Assembly (NCBI RefSeq): GCF_029892095.1 | Contig: NZ_JARZAE010000004.1 | Span: 5,208,001-5,272,000 of the forward strand | Direction of reading: 5' to 3' | Length of the DNA: 64,000 nt | DNA from: Kitasatospora sp. MAP12-44 | Lineage (GTDB): Bacteria > Actinomycetota > Actinomycetes > Streptomycetales > Streptomycetaceae | In this document: one piece after another, positions 16,111-24,624 of the stretch | Layout: every line of letters starts with the position of its first letter | Numbering within the stretch: the first letter of the stretch is position 1 | Translations under genes and position numbers: made by a program | The notes under the pieces: generated by a model | Databases searched by the model: none | Seen by the model: only the letters and a program-made list of their open reading frames with translations | Told to the model about the DNA's origin: nothing

Positions 16111-17805
16111 CTACTCCGCCGAGCGGACCCGGATGCTGGTGATCAGCGGCGCCGGGTCGGCGGTCTCGGTGAAGAAGTCGTTGCCCTTGTCGTCCACGAC
16201 CACGAACGCGGGGAAGTCCTCGACCTCGATCCGCCAGACCGCCTCCATGCCCAGCTCGGCGTACTCCAGGACCTCGACTGATCTGATGCAGTCCTGGGCG
16301 AGGCGGGCCGCCGGGCCGCCGATCGAGCCGAGGTAGAAGCCGCCGTGCTTGGCGCAGGCGTCCGTCACCTGCTTGGAGCGGTTGCCCTTGGCGAGCATCA
16401 CCATCGAGCCGCCGGCCGCCTGGAACTGGTCGACGTAGGAGTCCATCCGCCCGGCCGTGGTGGGGCCGAAGGAGCCGGAGGCGTAGCCCTCGGGGGTCTT
16501 GGCGGGGCCGGCGTAGTAGACCGGGTGGTCCTTGAGGTACTGCGGCATGCCCTCGCCGGCGTCGAGCCGCTCCTTGATCTTGGCGTGCGCGATGTCGCGC
16601 GCCACGACCAGCGTGCCGGTCAGCGAGAGGCGGGTCTTCACCGGGTGCTTGGCGAGCTCGCTGCGGATCTGCGCCATCGGCTGGTTGAGGTCGATCCGCA
16701 CCACGTCGTCGTCGAGGCCCGCGGCGGAGCCGCCAGTCAACGCAGCGTCGGTGGTCTCCGGCAGGTACTTGGCCGGGTCGGTCTCCAGCTGCTCGAGGAA
16801 GACGCCCTCGGCGGTGATCTTGCCCAGCGCCTGGCGGTCCGCCGAGCAGGAGACGGCCATCGCGACGGGCAGCGAGGCGCCGTGTCGCGGCAGGCGGATC
16901 ACCCGCACGTCGTGGCAGAAGTACTTGCCGCCGAACTGGGCGCCGATGCCGATCTTCTGGGTCAGCTCGGTGACCTTGGCCTCCAGCTCCAGGTCGCGGA
17001 AGCCGTGGCCGGTCTTCGCGTCACCGGAGGTCGGCAGCTGGTCCAGGTAGTGCGCCGAGGCGTACTTGGCGGTCTTCAGCGCGAACTCCGCGCTGGTGCC
17101 GCCGACCACGATCGCCAGGTGGTACGGCGGGCAGGCCGCGGTGCCCAGCGAGCGGATCTTCTGCTCCAGGAAGGCCAGCATGCTCTTCTCGTTGAGAATC
17201 GCCTTGGTCTCCTGGTACAGGTACGACTTGTTGGCGCTGCCGCCGCCCTTGGCCATGAAGAGGAACTTGTACGCGTCGCCGTCGGTCGCGTAGAGCTCGA
17301 TCTGGGCCGGCAGGTTGTTGCCGGTGTTCTTCTCGTCCCACATGGTCACCGGCGCCATCTGCGAGTACCGCAGGTTGAGCTTGGTGTACGCGTCGAAGAC
17401 ACCGCCGGCGATCGCGGCCTCGTCGCCGCCCGCCGTCAGCACGTTCTGCCCGCGCTTGCCCATCACGATCGCGGTGCCGGTGTCCTGGCACATCGGCAGG
17501 ATGCCGCCGGCCGAGATGTTGACGTTCTTCAGCAGGTCGAGCGCCACGAAGCGGTCGTTCGGGCTGGCCTCGGGGTCGTCCAGGATCCGCCGCAGCTGGG
17601 CCAGGTGCGCGGGCCGCAGGTAGTGCGAGATGTCGTGCATCGCCTCGGCGGTGAGCAGCCGCAGGGCCTCGGGCTCGACCTTCAGGAAGCGCCGGCCGTC
17701 GGCCTCGAAGGTGCTGACGCCCTCGGAGGTCAGCTTCCGGTACGGGGTGGGGTCGGCCCCGAGCGGGAGGAGGTCGGAGTAGGCGAAGTCTGGCGTGGCT
17801 GCCAT
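16111..17805 (-). CDS. fumB: class I fumarate hydratase (4Fe-4S, homodimeric)
   Basis: 564 aa from ATG 17805 (GAAGGA 8 nt upstream). It is a full-length class I fumarase with an N-terminal alpha part and C-terminal beta part fused. Candidate Fe-S cysteines are seen in LPMCQDTGTA, in the KYFCHDVRVIRLPRHG segment and in AVSCSADR. The C-terminal half has SFGPTTAGRMDSYVD and GNRSKQVTDAC. It interconverts fumarate and malate in the TCA cycle and is oxygen-sensitive, unlike class II FumC. A GTGA-N6-TCAC palindrome lies about 100 bp upstream, a motif also found at the sdh operon. Confidence 0.95.
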   Translation of the reverse strand: MAATPDFAYSDLLPLGADPTPYRKLTSEGVSTFEADGRRFLKVEPEALRLLTAEAMHDISHYLRPAHLAQLRRILDDPEASPNDRFVALDLLKNVNISAGGILPMCQDTGTAIVMGKRGQNVLTAGGDEAAIAGGVFDAYTKLNLRYSQMAPVTMWDEKNTGNNLPAQIELYATDGDAYKFLFMAKGGGSANKSYLYQETKAILNEKSMLAFLEQKIRSLGTAACPPYHLAIVVGGTSAEFALKTAKYASAHYLDQLPTSGDAKTGHGFRDLELEAKVTELTQKIGIGAQFGGKYFCHDVRVIRLPRHGASLPVAMAVSCSADRQALGKITAEGVFLEQLETDPAKYLPETTDAALTGGSAAGLDDDVVRIDLNQPMAQIRSELAKHPVKTRLSLTGTLVVARDIAHAKIKERLDAGEGMPQYLKDHPVYYAGPAKTPEGYASGSFGPTTAGRMDSYVDQFQAAGGSMVMLAKGNRSKQVTDACAKHGGFYLGSIGGPAARLAQDCIRSVEVLEYAELGMEAVWRIEVEDFPAFVVVDDKGNDFFTETADPAPLITSIRVRSAE

Positions 17806-17905
17806 GGGGCGGTCCTTCGGGGGTCGATCCGGATCCGGCTGCGTCGTTGAAGCGCCCTCCAGCGTAGAACCCGCGACGGCGGCCCGGGTGCGCGGGTGAG
17901 CCTGC

Positions 17906-17919
17906 GTGACAGGGGTCAC
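17906..17919. promoter_or_regulatory. GTGA-N6-TCAC palindrome upstream of fumarase gene (Crp-like)
   Basis: GTGACAGGGGTCAC, with 5-bp perfect arms GTGAC/GTCAC. It sits between fumB (start 17805) and the divergent DUF1707 gene (start 17974). Streptomycete Crp sites have the form GTG-N6-GNCAC, which this fits. See the similar site at 43460-43475. Confidence 0.45.
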
Positions 17920-17973
17920 TTCGAGAGCGAAGAACACCCGTTCGCCAGGGGCCGCACTGGCTAGGCTGGTGCC

Positions 17974-18654
17974 GTGGACAACTTCCCGTCAGAGAAGCCC
18001 GAGGGCCAGGCGCCCGTACCCATGACCAAGCCCGTCGCCGAGGCCGAACTGCGTGCCTCGGACGCCGACCGGGAGCGGATCGCCGACCTGCTGCGCGACG
18101 CCTACGCCGACGGCCGGCTGACCGTCGACGAGCACTCGGAGCGGATCGAGGCGGCCTACAACGCCCGGACGCTGGGCGAACTGGCCCCGCTCACCCGCGA
18201 CCTGCCCGCCCACCGCCCGCTCTCGATGGACAAGCCGGACGCCCGGACCGCCGCACCGCTGCCGCCGGCCCGCCTGGAATCGCCAAGCATGGTGGCGGTC
18301 TTCGGCGGCGCGAGCCGCAAGGGCCGCTGGCGGGTCGGCTCACACCTCAAGGCGGTCGCGGTCTTCGGCGGCGTGGAGATCGACCTCACCGACGCGGTCT
18401 TCGAGTCGCCCGAGGTGGTGATCGAGGTGGTCGCGGTCTTCGGCGGGGTGGAGATCCGGGTGCCGGAGAACGTCAGCCTGCACGGCAGCGGGGTCGGGGT
18501 CTTCGGGGGCTTCGACGTCCGCGAGCAGACCGCCGCCGATCCGTACGCGCCGGTGGTGCGGGTCAAGGGCGCGGCCGTCTTCGGAGGGTGCGACGCCAAA
18601 CCGAGCCGGGGCAAGAAGCTCAAGGAGTGGGTGCGCCGCCAGCTGGAGGGCTGA
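17974..18654 (+). CDS. DUF1707 protein with LiaF-like C-terminal repeats
   Basis: 226 aa from GTG 17974. The N-terminal DUF1707 (about 25-80) reads ELRASDADRERIADLLRDAYADGRL...EHSERIEAAYNARTLGEL. The C-terminal part is built of four beta-rich repeats around the motif VAVFGG (AVFGGAS, AVFGGVEID, AVFGGVEIR, GVFGGFD), the LiaF/cell-wall-active-antibiotic-response type fold. No membrane helix is evident, so it is probably cytoplasmic. DUF1707 proteins are abundant in actinomycetes and of unknown role; a link to envelope stress comes only from the LiaF-like repeats. Divergent from fumB. Confidence 0.8.
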   Translation: MDNFPSEKPEGQAPVPMTKPVAEAELRASDADRERIADLLRDAYADGRLTVDEHSERIEAAYNARTLGELAPLTRDLPAHRPLSMDKPDARTAAPLPPARLESPSMVAVFGGASRKGRWRVGSHLKAVAVFGGVEIDLTDAVFESPEVVIEVVAVFGGVEIRVPENVSLHGSGVGVFGGFDVREQTAADPYAPVVRVKGAAVFGGCDAKPSRGKKLKEWVRRQLEG

Positions 18655-18710
18655 TCGGGGCCGGCTCGCGGGAGCCTCGGGCGGAACCGGACGTTCCGTC
18701 AACTCCGTCA

Positions 18711-18739
18711 CCTGCACTCGGGGTTGGCTTGAGTGCAGG
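18711..18739. repeat. inverted repeat between DUF1707 gene and wblI
   Basis: Perfect 9-bp arms CCTGCACTC (18711-18719) and GAGTGCAGG (18731-18739), spacer 11 nt. It could be the terminator of the upstream gene or an operator for the WhiB-like gene that starts 140 bp further on. Confidence 0.5.
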
Positions 18740-18879
18740 CTGTGGTCGAGCGCGCACGGTGTGCATGAACCGGGATCGTGCGGGGTAATTCCTCACGCAC
18801 ATCGTTTCTTGAACGGCTGCGGTCAGAACAGCAGCCGGGCAGTGACGCGAGCCTTCCCCGAGCTGTGTCAGGAGTCGCC

Positions 18880-19308
18880 GTGCTGCACCCGATCGAGCCC
18901 AGCACCACCGGTGTCGTCCGCGCGGCGGCGGCCGCAGAGCGGCGCGCAGCCGGGAGTGCTCCCGCTGTGGTGCGGCTCGACCACCTGGAGGACAACCCGT
19001 GGCACACTTGCGCGGCCTGCCGCCGGGACGAGGCCGGGCTGTTCTTCGCGCCGTCCAAGGAGCCCACGGCGGCCCGCCTCGCCCGTGAGGCGCAGGCCAA
19101 GCAGGTCTGCGCGCGCTGCCCGGTGCTGCTGGAGTGCCGGGAGCACGCGCTGGCCCAGCCCGAGCCGTATGGCGTCTGGGGTGGGCTGACGGCGGCCGAG
19201 CGGCGCGTGGTGCTGGCCCGGCGGCGCCGCCGGGAGCTCGAACTGCGCGCCGAGGCCCAGCTGGTGGCCGGTCAGCGCAGTGCCGAGCGCGGCCGGATAG
19301 CGGGCTGA
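18880..19308 (+). CDS. wblI: WhiB-like Fe-S transcription factor (WhiD-related, WblI type)
   Basis: 142 aa from GTG 18880, with GGAG 5 nt upstream; an upstream GTG at 18778 lacks an RBS. Four-cysteine WhiB signature: TCAAC, then VCARCPVLLEC, followed by the GVWGGLT turn and a basic C-terminus (RRRRREL). The LFFAPSKE...AREAQAKQVCARCPV...HAL..PEPYGVWGG segment is closest to WhiD among the classical Wbl proteins. The position between fumarase and glpX matches the streptomycete wblI locus as I recall it. It should bind a [4Fe-4S] cluster and act with a sigma factor. The extra cysteine in CAAC is unusual. Confidence 0.75.
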   Translation: MLHPIEPSTTGVVRAAAAAERRAAGSAPAVVRLDHLEDNPWHTCAACRRDEAGLFFAPSKEPTAARLAREAQAKQVCARCPVLLECREHALAQPEPYGVWGGLTAAERRVVLARRRRRELELRAEAQLVAGQRSAERGRIAG

Positions 19309-19342
19309 GCGCGGCGGATCGCAGAGCAATCCGCCGCGCTCA
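19306..19342. terminator. bidirectional terminator between wblI and glpX
   Basis: 14-bp perfect arms TGAGCGCGGCGGAT (19306-19319, starting with the wblI stop codon) and ATCCGCCGCGCTCA (19329-19342), 9-nt loop. Confidence 0.85.
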
Positions 19343-19354
19343 CACCGCGGTTGG

Positions 19355-20410
19355 TCAGTTCGCCCGGTCGAAGTCGATCGCGCTGTACGCCCGCAGCTTG
19401 GACAGCTGGTGGACGGAGTCGATCTGCCGGATCGTGCCGCTCTTGGAACGCATCACCAGCGAGCTGGTGGTGGCGGTCGACTGGCGGTAGTGCACCCCGC
19501 GCAGCAGCTCGCCGTCGGTGATCCCGGTGGCGACGAAGAACACGTTCTCGCCGCTGACCAGGTCGTTGGTGGTGAGCACCCGGTCGAGGTCGTGGCCGGC
19601 GTCCAGCGCCTTCTGCTTCTCGGCCTCGTCCTTGGGCCAGAGCCGGCCCTGGATGACGCCGCCCATGCACTTCATCGCGCAGGCCGCGATGATGCCCTCG
19701 GGGGTGCCGCCGACGCCGAGCAGCAGGTCGACGCCGGTGCCCTCGCGCGCGGTCATGATGGCGCCCGCCACGTCGCCGTCGGTGATGAACTTGATCCGGG
19801 CGCCCGCGGCGCGGACCTCCTTGACCAGGTTCGCGTGGCGCGGACGGTCCAGGATCATCACCGTGACGTCCTCGACCTTGCTGCCCTTGGCCTTGGCGAC
19901 CCGGCGGATGTTCACCGCGGCGGGGGCGGTGATGTCCACGTAGTCGGCGGCCTCGGGGCCGCAGACCAGCTTGTCCATGTAGAAGACGGCGCTGGGGTCG
20001 AACATCGTGCCGCGGTCGGCGACCGCGAGCACGGCGACGGCGTTGGCCATGCCCTTGGCGGTCAGCGTGGTGCCGTCCACCGGGTCGACGGCCACGTCGC
20101 ACTCGGCGCCCGTGCCGTCGCCGACCCGCTCGCCGTTGTAGAGCATCGGGGCTTCGTCCTTCTCGCCCTCCCCGATGACGACGACGCCGTTCATCGAGAC
20201 GGTCGAGACGAGGGTGCGCATGGCCTTGACGGCCGCGCCGTCGGCGCCGTTCTTGTCGCCCTTGCCGACCCAGCGACCGGCCGCCATGGCCGCTGCCTCG
20301 GTGACCCGGACGAGTTCGAGCGCGAGGTTACGGTCGGGCGCCTCGGGGGCGACCTCCAGGGCCTGCGGAAGTTGGGAGGAGCTGGGTTTGTTGACTGCGT
20401 GCGCGGTCAT
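19355..20410 (-). CDS. glpX: class II fructose-1,6-bisphosphatase GlpX
   Basis: 351 aa from ATG 20410 (AGAGAGG 8 nt upstream). GlpX motifs present: GEGEKDEAPML, the metal/phosphatase site DPVDGTT, GVGGTPEG and SGENVFFVATGITDG. It hydrolyses fructose-1,6-bisphosphate in gluconeogenesis, the main FBPase type in actinobacteria. The same frame is open far upstream through neighbouring genes, but the N-terminal MTAHAVNKPSSS start and the RBS fix the beginning. It is flanked by wblI and a DUF4245 gene as in other streptomycetes. Confidence 0.97.
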   Translation of the reverse strand: MTAHAVNKPSSSQLPQALEVAPEAPDRNLALELVRVTEAAAMAAGRWVGKGDKNGADGAAVKAMRTLVSTVSMNGVVVIGEGEKDEAPMLYNGERVGDGTGAECDVAVDPVDGTTLTAKGMANAVAVLAVADRGTMFDPSAVFYMDKLVCGPEAADYVDITAPAAVNIRRVAKAKGSKVEDVTVMILDRPRHANLVKEVRAAGARIKFITDGDVAGAIMTAREGTGVDLLLGVGGTPEGIIAACAMKCMGGVIQGRLWPKDEAEKQKALDAGHDLDRVLTTNDLVSGENVFFVATGITDGELLRGVHYRQSTATTSSLVMRSKSGTIRQIDSVHQLSKLRAYSAIDFDRAN

Positions 20411-20608
20411 CGTCGATACCTCTCTGTACGCGACGGCCAGTGAGCGGTCGACTACGTGCCTGGTCGAACGCTGCGGTGAGGGTCCCCCGATCGTATCTGT
20501 GTACGGGATGACTGTCTGTGGCGCGGGTCCCTGCCACCTGCGGCTCCGGGGCGATTCGTCCCGGTTGGGCCGTTCGCGGGCACCCCGGGTGCGAGGCCGC
20601 AGGACACG

Positions 20609-21148
20609 ATGGGTCACCATGTGGGGGTGGCAGGAAAGAGTGGTACGCGAGGGCGGCAGACCGTACGGGACATGATCCTGTCGATGGCCGCGGTGTGTGG
20701 TCTGGGCCTGGTGACCTACGTGTTCATCCCGCACTCCGGAGGTGACGGGGTTCACGCCGTCGACTACGGTTCGGCGGTGGCCTCGGCCAAGCGCGCGGCG
20801 CCGTATCCGCTGCTGTCCCCGGTCGGGCTGCCGGACAAATGGAAGGCGACCTCGGTGCAGTACCAGGCCAACGTGGACGGCCACGCCGTCTGGCACCTGG
20901 GTTTCGTCACCCCCGACGGGCAGTACGCCGCGATCGAGCAGAGCGACGCCCCCAAGCCCACCGTGCTGTCCACCGTGGTGGCCGGCTACCAGGCGGACGG
21001 CAGCTCGACCATCGACGGCCGCAGCTGGGACCGGGTGCAGGGCCAGCACTACCGCGGTCTGACCGAGGCGACCGGCACGGCGACCACGGTGGTCACCGGC
21101 ACGGCCTCCTACGACGAGCTCGGGCAGCTGGCCGCGGCCCTGCGCTAG
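20609..21148 (+). CDS. DUF4245 membrane-anchored protein
   Basis: Up to 179 aa. A short basic start (RGRQTVRDM) precedes one membrane helix (ILSMAAVCGLGLVTYVFIP), followed by a roughly 120-residue extracytoplasmic DUF4245 domain with YPLLSPVGLPDKWKATS and a C-terminal SYDELGQLAAAL. Start uncertain: ATG 20609, GTG 20621 and GTG 20627 are all in frame, and the last gives the MAGKSG form usual for the family. Divergent from glpX, an arrangement conserved in streptomycetes. Function unknown. Confidence 0.8.
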   Translation: MGHHVGVAGKSGTRGRQTVRDMILSMAAVCGLGLVTYVFIPHSGGDGVHAVDYGSAVASAKRAAPYPLLSPVGLPDKWKATSVQYQANVDGHAVWHLGFVTPDGQYAAIEQSDAPKPTVLSTVVAGYQADGSSTIDGRSWDRVQGQHYRGLTEATGTATTVVTGTASYDELGQLAAALR

Positions 21149-21168
21149 AACGGTCGGTCTCAAGCAGA

Positions 21169-21209
21169 ACCGGCACTCGGCGGGCGGCGTCGCCCTGCCA
21201 AGTGCCGGT
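21169..21209. terminator. bidirectional terminator after DUF4245 gene
   Basis: Outer arms ACCGGCACT (21169-21177) and AGTGCCGGT (21201-21209) with an inner GGCGGGC/GCCCTGCC stem and CGTC loop, between convergent genes. Confidence 0.8.
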
Positions 21210-21231
21210 CGGTCCGATCGGTCCAGCGTGA

Positions 21232-21840
21232 TCAGACGGTGGTGACGACCTCGTCGTACGCCAGGCGCGGCGAGCGCGGGAACCAGGCGTCCTCGCCCGG
21301 CTTGCCGATGTTCACCACGGCCAGCACCGAGTGCTCGCCGTCCGCGAAGAACTCCTTGTCGATGCCCTCGCCGTTGAAGCCGGTCATCGGGCCGGCGGCC
21401 AGGCCGGCCGCGCGGATGCCGAGGATGAAGTAGCCGACCTGCAGCGCGCCGTTCAGACGGGCCGAGCCCTCGCGGACCGGGCGCTCGGAGAAGAAGACGT
21501 CCTTGGCGGCCGGGAAGTGCGGGAACTGGGTCGGCAGCTCCTCGTGGAACTCGTTGTCGGCGGCCAGGATGGCGACCAGCGGGGCGGTGCTGGCCTTGGC
21601 CTTGTTGCCGTCCGCGAGGTGGGCGACCAGGCGCTCGCGGGCCTCGGGGCTGCGGACCAGGACAACACGCAGCGGCTGCTGGTTGAACGCGGTCGGGGCG
21701 TACTTGACCAGCTCGTAGATCGCCTGGATCTGCTCGTCGGTGACCGGCTCGTCGGTGAAGGTGTTCGCGGTGCGGGCCTCGCGGAACAGCAGGTCCTGGG
21801 CGGCGGGGTCGAGGACGAGGGCGTCGTTGGCGATGGTCAT
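21232..21840 (-). CDS. nitroreductase-family protein, RutE/malonic semialdehyde reductase type
   Basis: 202 aa from ATG 21840, GAGG about 9 nt upstream. The FMN-dependent nitroreductase fold is shown by the N-terminal R.A..F.DEPV segment, APTAFNQQPLRVVLVR and GLAAGPMTGFN. The APTAFNQQP variant and ANTFTDEPV start are typical of the HadB/RutE subgroup, which reduces malonic semialdehyde during pyrimidine degradation. No other rut genes are nearby, so the substrate is uncertain and a general NAD(P)H:FMN reductase is also possible. Confidence 0.82.
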   Translation of the reverse strand: MTIANDALVLDPAAQDLLFREARTANTFTDEPVTDEQIQAIYELVKYAPTAFNQQPLRVVLVRSPEARERLVAHLADGNKAKASTAPLVAILAADNEFHEELPTQFPHFPAAKDVFFSERPVREGSARLNGALQVGYFILGIRAAGLAAGPMTGFNGEGIDKEFFADGEHSVLAVVNIGKPGEDAWFPRSPRLAYDEVVTTV

Positions 21841-21970
21841 GCTGGTCCACCTCAAGCTGGAGTCGGTAGCGCGGCTGTGTGCCGCTCACCCGGTCCAACT
21901 TGGATGAACGTTCAACGATTCCTGGAGTCGATGTGAGTCGAATCACATCGCCCGGCGGGCTGGCGGCGGG

Positions 21971-22213
21971 CTAGCGGTCCTCCGCCCGCTCCTCCGCCGT
22001 CAGCGCCGCGTCCAGCCGGGCCCGGGCGCCGTCCAGCCAGCGCTGGCAGACCTTGGCCAGCTGCTCGCCGCGCTCCCACAGGGCCAGCGACTCCTCCAGC
22101 GACGTCCCGCCGGTCTCCAGCCGGCGCACCACGTCCATCAGGGCGTCGCGGGCCTGCTCGTAGCCGAGCGCGTCGTCGCTGCTCGTGCCGGTCTTGGTGT
22201 CCTCGTCTGCCAT
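21971..22213 (-). CDS. xseB: exodeoxyribonuclease VII small subunit
   Basis: 80 aa. The XseB pattern is clear: LGYEQARDALMDVVRRLETGGTSLEESLALWERGEQLAKVCQRWLDGA, a two-helix coiled hairpin. It binds XseA to form the ssDNA exonuclease used in repair. It begins 9 nt after the xseA stop, so the two are co-translated. Confidence 0.95.
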   Translation of the reverse strand: MADEDTKTGTSSDDALGYEQARDALMDVVRRLETGGTSLEESLALWERGEQLAKVCQRWLDGARARLDAALTAEERAEDR

Positions 22214-22222
22214 GGCGTCAGC

Positions 22223-23482
22223 CTAGGCGTCGGCAGCGACAATCCCGCCGTCCTGCGGGTCGGCCGGGTCGGCCGGGTCGGCCTCCTCCGCCGTCACCGA
22301 CAGGCCGCCACCGGCCACCCGGATGTGCAGCCGCTCGCCCCGCGCTGCCTGCGCCGGATCCGTCAGCACCGCGCCGTCGGCCCGCTGCACCACCGCGTAG
22401 CCGCGCTCCAGCGTCGCGGCCGGCGAGAGCGCCACCACCCGGGCCAGGGTGTGCCCCAGATCGGACTCGGCCCGGTCGAGGCGGTGCCCCAGCGAACGCC
22501 GGGAGCGCTCGAGCAGCGCCGTCAGCTCCTGGTCCCGCTCGGTCACCAGGCGCAGCGGCGCGGCCAGCACCGGACGGCTGCGCACCCCCGCCAGCCCGTG
22601 CAGCTCGCGCTCGACCAGGCCGGTCACCGACCGCCGGGCCCGGTCGCGCAGCTGGCGGACCCGGGTCTGCTCCTCGCCGACGTCCGGGACGACCCGCTTG
22701 GCCGCGTCGGTCGGCGTGGCCGCCCGCAGGTCCGCCACGAAGTCCAGCAGCGGCTGGTCCGGTTCATGGCCGATCGCGCTCACCACCGGCGTCGCGGCGG
22801 CGGCCACCGCCCGCAGCAGCTGCTCGTCCGAGAAGGGCAGCAGGTCCTCGACGCTGCCGCCGCCGCGCGCCACGATGATCACGTCCACCTCGGGGAGCTC
22901 GTCAAGCTCGTGCACCGCAGCGGCCACCTGGGACGCCGCCTGGGTGCCCTGTACCAGCACGTTGCGCACCTCGAAGCGGACCGCCGGCCAGCGCCGCCTG
23001 GCCACCTCCAGCACGTCCCGCTCGGCCGCCGACGCCCGGCCGGTGACCAGCCCGACGCAGCTCGGCAGGAAGGGCAGCGGCTTCTTGCGCTCGGCCGCGA
23101 AGAGCCCCTCTGCGGCCAGCGTGCGCTTGAGGTGCTCCAGGCGGGCCAGCAGCTCGCCGAGCCCGACCAGGCGGATCTCGACGGCCCGCAGCGACAGCGT
23201 GCCGCGCGGCGTGTACCACTCCGGCTTGGCGTGCACCAGGATGCGCGAGCCCTCCTGCAGCACGTCGGCCACCGGCTCGAAGACCGAGCGGTAGCAGGTG
23301 ACGCCCAGCGAGATGTCCTTGTCCGGATCGCGCAGGGTCAGGAACTGCATGCCCGGACGCCGGCTGAGCTGGGTGATCTGGCCCTCCACCCACACCGCGC
23401 CCAGCCGGTCCACCCAGCTGCCGATCAGTGCGGAGACCTTCCCGACCGGGATCGGGGCTTCGGGAGAACTGGAGTTGGCCAT
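22223..23482 (-). CDS. xseA: exodeoxyribonuclease VII large subunit
   Basis: 419 aa from ATG 23482 (GTG 23488 would add two residues). The N-terminal OB-fold (about 10-110; VWVEGQITQLSRRPGMQFLTLRD) binds ssDNA. The catalytic core follows with VGLVTGRASAAERDVL, VIIVARGGGSVEDLLPF and SAIGHEPDQPLLDFVADLRAATPT, then a C-terminal coiled coil. A hydrophilic Asp-rich tail (residues 400-419) is built from short ADP repeats (DPADPADPQDGG). Divergent from ispH with a very short gap, a conserved streptomycete arrangement. Confidence 0.96.
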   Translation of the reverse strand: MANSSSPEAPIPVGKVSALIGSWVDRLGAVWVEGQITQLSRRPGMQFLTLRDPDKDISLGVTCYRSVFEPVADVLQEGSRILVHAKPEWYTPRGTLSLRAVEIRLVGLGELLARLEHLKRTLAAEGLFAAERKKPLPFLPSCVGLVTGRASAAERDVLEVARRRWPAVRFEVRNVLVQGTQAASQVAAAVHELDELPEVDVIIVARGGGSVEDLLPFSDEQLLRAVAAAATPVVSAIGHEPDQPLLDFVADLRAATPTDAAKRVVPDVGEEQTRVRQLRDRARRSVTGLVERELHGLAGVRSRPVLAAPLRLVTERDQELTALLERSRRSLGHRLDRAESDLGHTLARVVALSPAATLERGYAVVQRADGAVLTDPAQAARGERLHIRVAGGGLSVTAEEADPADPADPQDGGIVAADA

Positions 23483-23538
23483 GGGCACGAGGCTAGCGCC
23501 GTCCTGCGACAGCCCACGGCGGCTCTACCATGGGAGCC

Positions 23539-24513
23539 ATGTCCACCACCGCACAGCGCCGTGTCCTGCTCGCCGCCCCCCGGGGCTACTGCGCGGGCGT
23601 CGACCGTGCCGTCATCGCCGTGGAGAAGGCCCTGGAGCAGTACGGGGCCCCGATCTACGTGCGCAAGGAGATCGTCCACAACAAGTACGTCGTGCGGACC
23701 CTGGAGAAGCAGGGCGCCATCTTCGTCGACGAGACCGAAGAGGTGCCCGAGGGCTCCATCGTGGTCTTCTCCGCGCACGGTGTGGCCCCCGCCGTCCACG
23801 ACGAGGCGAAGGCCGGCAAGCTCGCCACCATCGACGCCACCTGCCCTCTGGTGACCAAGGTCCACAAGGAGGCCGTGCGGTTCGCCGAGGAGGACTACGA
23901 CATCCTGCTGGTCGGCCACGAGGGCCACGAGGAGGTGGTCGGCACGATGGGCGAGGCCCCCGAGCGGATCCACCTGGTGGACGGCGCCGAGGACGTCGCG
24001 AACGTCGTCGTCCGGGACGAGAGCAAGGTCGTCTGGCTGTCCCAGACCACCCTTTCGGTGGACGAGACGATGGCCACCGTGGGCGAGCTCAAGAAGCGCT
24101 TCCCGCTGCTGGTCAGCCCGCCGAGCGACGACATCTGCTACGCGACCCAGAACCGCCAGGTGGTGGTCAAGCAGATCGCCCCGGAGACCGACCTGCTGAT
24201 CGTGGTCGGCTCCAAGAACTCCTCCAACTCGGTCCGGCTGGTCGAGGTCGGTCTGGAGTACGGCGCCAAGGCCGCCCACCTGGTGGACTTCGCCGAGGAG
24301 CTCGACGAGGCCTGGCTGGCCGGCGTCGGCACGGTCGGCCTGACCAGCGGTGCCTCGGTCCCCGAGATCCTGGTGCAGGGCGTGCTGGAGTGGCTGGCCG
24401 CGCGCGGCTTCGAGGACGTCCAGGTGGTCAAGACGGCCGAGGAGACCCTGCAGTTCTCGCTCCCCAAGGAGCTGCGCCGCGACCTGCGCGCCGAGGCCGC
24501 CGGCAAGCTCTGA
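23539..24513 (+). CDS. ispH: 4-hydroxy-3-methylbut-2-enyl diphosphate reductase IspH
   Basis: 324 aa from ATG 23539 (ATG 23530 adds three residues). The three cluster cysteines are in GYCAGVDRAV (Cys18), DATCPLVTK and DDICYATQNRQ. FSAHGVAP and SSNSVRL complete the substrate pocket. It makes IPP and DMAPP in the last step of the MEP pathway. The first ATG has no RBS and the second only GGGAG very close by, so the start is chosen from the family (MSTTAQRRVLLAAPRGYC). A hairpin terminator follows. Confidence 0.97.
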   Translation: MSTTAQRRVLLAAPRGYCAGVDRAVIAVEKALEQYGAPIYVRKEIVHNKYVVRTLEKQGAIFVDETEEVPEGSIVVFSAHGVAPAVHDEAKAGKLATIDATCPLVTKVHKEAVRFAEEDYDILLVGHEGHEEVVGTMGEAPERIHLVDGAEDVANVVVRDESKVVWLSQTTLSVDETMATVGELKKRFPLLVSPPSDDICYATQNRQVVVKQIAPETDLLIVVGSKNSSNSVRLVEVGLEYGAKAAHLVDFAEELDEAWLAGVGTVGLTSGASVPEILVQGVLEWLAARGFEDVQVVKTAEETLQFSLPKELRRDLRAEAAGKL

Positions 24514-24535
24514 CCCGCTCCCACCGGCTTTCGGA

Positions 24536-24564
24536 CCCGCCTGCTCCGGGTATCAGCAGGCGGG
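24536..24564 (+). terminator. terminator after ispH
   Basis: 10-bp perfect arms CCCGCCTGCT (24536-24545) and AGCAGGCGGG (24555-24564), 9-nt loop, 22 nt after the ispH stop. Confidence 0.75.
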
Positions 24565-24624
24565 GCCGATCCGGGCCTCGTACGGTTGTGCACAGGGTGT
24601 GGACAACGCGGAGGAGGCACAGAC